Part shown: piece after piece, positions 63,014-64,000 of the stretch
Layout of the letters: the number at the start of each line of letters is the position of its first letter
Position numbering within the stretch: the stretch's first letter is position 1
Made by a program: the position numbers and the translations under genes
Assembly: GCF_002042885.1 (NCBI RefSeq)
Contig: NZ_MVFY01000003.1
Coordinates: 248,001 to 312,000 of the forward strand
Origin: Citrobacter portucalensis
GTDB lineage: Bacteria; Pseudomonadota; Gammaproteobacteria; Enterobacterales; Enterobacteriaceae
DNA: 64,000 bases
Direction of reading: 5' to 3'
The notes under the pieces: generated by a model
Database searches by the model: none
The model's input: the letters and a program-made list of their open reading frames with translations, nothing else
What the model was told of the DNA's origin: nothing

Positions 63014-63580
63014 ATGAGCACTGCCCTTACGATCATGGCCATCGCTGCTACTGTAATTAGCCCATTATTAGCCATTCAGACACAGAAATTTATAGAAAGA
63101 TATTCTCAGAAAAAATCATTAAAAATTGATATATTCAAACAACTTATGGCTACTCGATCTCAGAACTCTCGACTGTCTAATGAACATGTTCGCGCATTAA
63201 ATATGATCGACTTAGCATTTTACGGAAAAATAAAAAGAGGAAGAACCAAGAGAAGCGATTCTGAAAGTAAGGTATTATCTTCGTGGAAACTATACTTTGC
63301 GCATTTAAATACATCTTACCCTGATAATGATAATGCATCTGGCACCATATGGAACCAAACAAGCAACAATCTTTTTCTAGACTTGCTATCAGAGATAGCG
63401 AAAGATATTGGGTATGATTTTGAGCGAGTTCAATTACAAACAGCCATATATTCACCTATGGCCCACGGGGCAATAGAAAACGATAAATTAAAAATTAGAC
63501 AGGGGTTGGCTGCAATATTCTCAGGAGAAAATGCCCTAAAAATGGAAATTATAAATATTCCTGCAAGACAGGGCAATTAA
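63014..63580 (+). CDS. DUF6680-like membrane-anchored protein next to selC
   Basis: 188 residues, AT-rich. An N-terminal hydrophobic segment (about 3-21, ALTIMAIAATVISPLLAIQT) is followed by IERYSQKKSLKIDIFKQLMA, LSNEHVRALNMIDLAFYGK and LLSEIAKDIGYDFERVQLQ. I recall this pattern as DUF6680, an uncharacterised family often in accessory islands, with moderate certainty. A TATAAT at 62961-62966 may be its -10 box. It is the first gene after selC, where an integrase would be more usual. Function unknown. Confidence 0.7.
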   Translation: MSTALTIMAIAATVISPLLAIQTQKFIERYSQKKSLKIDIFKQLMATRSQNSRLSNEHVRALNMIDLAFYGKIKRGRTKRSDSESKVLSSWKLYFAHLNTSYPDNDNASGTIWNQTSNNLFLDLLSEIAKDIGYDFERVQLQTAIYSPMAHGAIENDKLKIRQGLAAIFSGENALKMEIINIPARQGN

Positions 63581-63588
63581 TCTATTCA

Positions 63589-63783
63589 CTATTTATCCTG
63601 TGGCTCAATACCTAACCGTTCCAACTCCTTTCTCCCTAATGTTTTGAGCCAATTCCCTAAACTCATCCCTTCGGCCTTTGCCGCAGCCTCGAACTGCGCC
63701 TTTAACTCGGGTGTGATACGAATCTGGAAAGTTGGTGCTTTTCCGGATTTAGACTGATTTGGATCGCGTTTAGCTGTTGACAT
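63589..63783 (-). CDS. Small ribbon-helix-helix DNA-binding protein
   Basis: 64 residues. A basic, disordered N-terminus (about 1-16) precedes an Arc/CopG-type ribbon-helix-helix: TFQIRITPELKAQFEAAAKA then EGMSLGNWLKTLGRKELERL. Such proteins are antitoxins or small repressors that bind short palindromes as dimers. No toxin gene is next to it: its 3' end faces the DUF6680-like gene 8 bp away. The GTACGTAC repeats directly upstream, one overlapping its own ribosome site, are likely its operators, implying self-repression. Confidence 0.75.
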   Translation of the reverse strand: MSTAKRDPNQSKSGKAPTFQIRITPELKAQFEAAAKAEGMSLGNWLKTLGRKELERLGIEPQDK

Positions 63784-63828
63784 GTACGTACCTATAAGAG
63801 CAGTACACCACCAACCAGGTACGTACCT
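63784..63828. promoter_or_regulatory. Paired GTACGTACCT operators upstream of the RHH gene
   Basis: Two direct copies of GTACGTACCT (63784-63793 and 63819-63828), 35 bp apart; the second is part of the 10-bp palindrome GGTACGTACC and both are followed by a TATAA/TTATA-like stretch. The first copy directly abuts the RHH ATG. Probable autoregulatory sites; which side's promoter they control is an inference. Confidence 0.6.
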
Positions 63829-63864
63829 TTATATCTGGCGACCTGACTTATAACGCCCTCGCCT

Positions 63865-63879
63865 GGTACTCGCAGTACC
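63865..63879. promoter_or_regulatory. Inverted repeat in the divergent gap
   Basis: GGTACT-CGC-AGTACC is a perfect 6-bp dyad 40 bp before the rightward gene. It shares GGTAC with the GTACGTAC sites and may be a further operator or a transcript hairpin. Confidence 0.4.
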
Positions 63880-63918
63880 CGACGAGAGCTAACCTCATCA
63901 ACTATCAAGGAGTTGATT

Positions 63919-64000
63919 ATGGCTGATTCGCATTCTACCCCAGACATCGACCAATCCGGAACTGAGCGTTCGCTAATTGTGGGATATCGCCCGAATGTTT
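63919..64000 (+). CDS. Start of a rightward accessory gene, cut by the window end
   Basis: Only 27 codons are visible: MADSHSTPDIDQSGTERSLI then VGYRPNV. The ATG has an AAGGAG ribosome site 7 bases upstream. ATCAACT (63897-63903) and AGTTGAT (63911-63917) form a 7-bp stem whose loop holds most of that ribosome site. Product unknown; it is divergent from the RHH gene, so they may be co-regulated. Confidence 0.55.
   Translation, partial: MADSHSTPDIDQSGTERSLIVGYRPNV

Noticed and set aside
63784-63828. GTACGTACCT copies as a CRISPR or att repeat
   Set aside because: Only two short copies and no spacer series; placement at the RHH start codon fits operators better.

Overview
The window is chromosomal DNA of an enterobacterium in the Escherichia/Salmonella/Citrobacter cluster. 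Citrobacter is my best guess. The gene order follows the E. coli K-12 segment from lldPRD to selC almost gene for gene, but several accessory blocks differ from K-12: a transporter after lldD, the outer-core LPS genes, a gene pair in the usual dinD slot, and a sugar PTS operon between yicH and yicI. REP palindromes and two ERIC elements also point to this family. All identifications come from recognising protein sequences and motifs by eye; no database search was run.

Layout: (1) 1-5000, L-lactate utilisation (lldP without its start, lldR, lldD) and an aromatic-acid-type MFS transporter. (2) 5000-8830, trmL, then leftward yibN-grxC-secB-gpsA-cysE. (3) 9000-13900, gpmM-envC-yibQ and leftward waaH. 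(4) 14000-16300, leftward kbl-tdh for threonine breakdown. (5) 16500-29700, the LPS core locus: rightward hldD-waaF-waaC-waaL-GT2-waaQ-GT8, leftward waaG-waaP-GT8-GT8, then rightward waaA-coaD. (6) 30000-37500, mutM, rpmBG, radC, coaBC-dut, slmA, rph-pyrE and yicC. (7) 37500-39150, an uncharacterised leftward gene pair and a gene remnant. (8) 39150-52300, yicG, ligB, gmk-rpoZ-spoT-trmH-recG, gltS, xanP and yicH. (9) 52300-58400, a leftward operon of a PTS regulator, EIIA, EIIB, EIIC, two class II aldolases and a D-lyxose isomerase-like cupin. (10) 58800-62900, yicJ-yicI (xyloside uptake and alpha-xylosidase) and the selenocysteine tRNA gene selC. (11) 62906-64000, the first genes of AT-rich accessory DNA inserted next to selC.

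The most noteworthy points are: an ERIC element inside the hldD-waaF operon that appears to supply both the hldD stop codon and the waaF ribosome binding region; a rearranged core-LPS locus with waaQ moved into the hldD operon and no waaY; a PTS/aldolase/isomerase operon whose pathway lacks an obvious kinase; a gene pair of unknown function in the dinD slot; and a selC-linked island edge with a ribbon-helix-helix repressor facing a divergent gene across repeated GTACGTAC sites. No CRISPR array, insertion sequence or integrase gene is visible.
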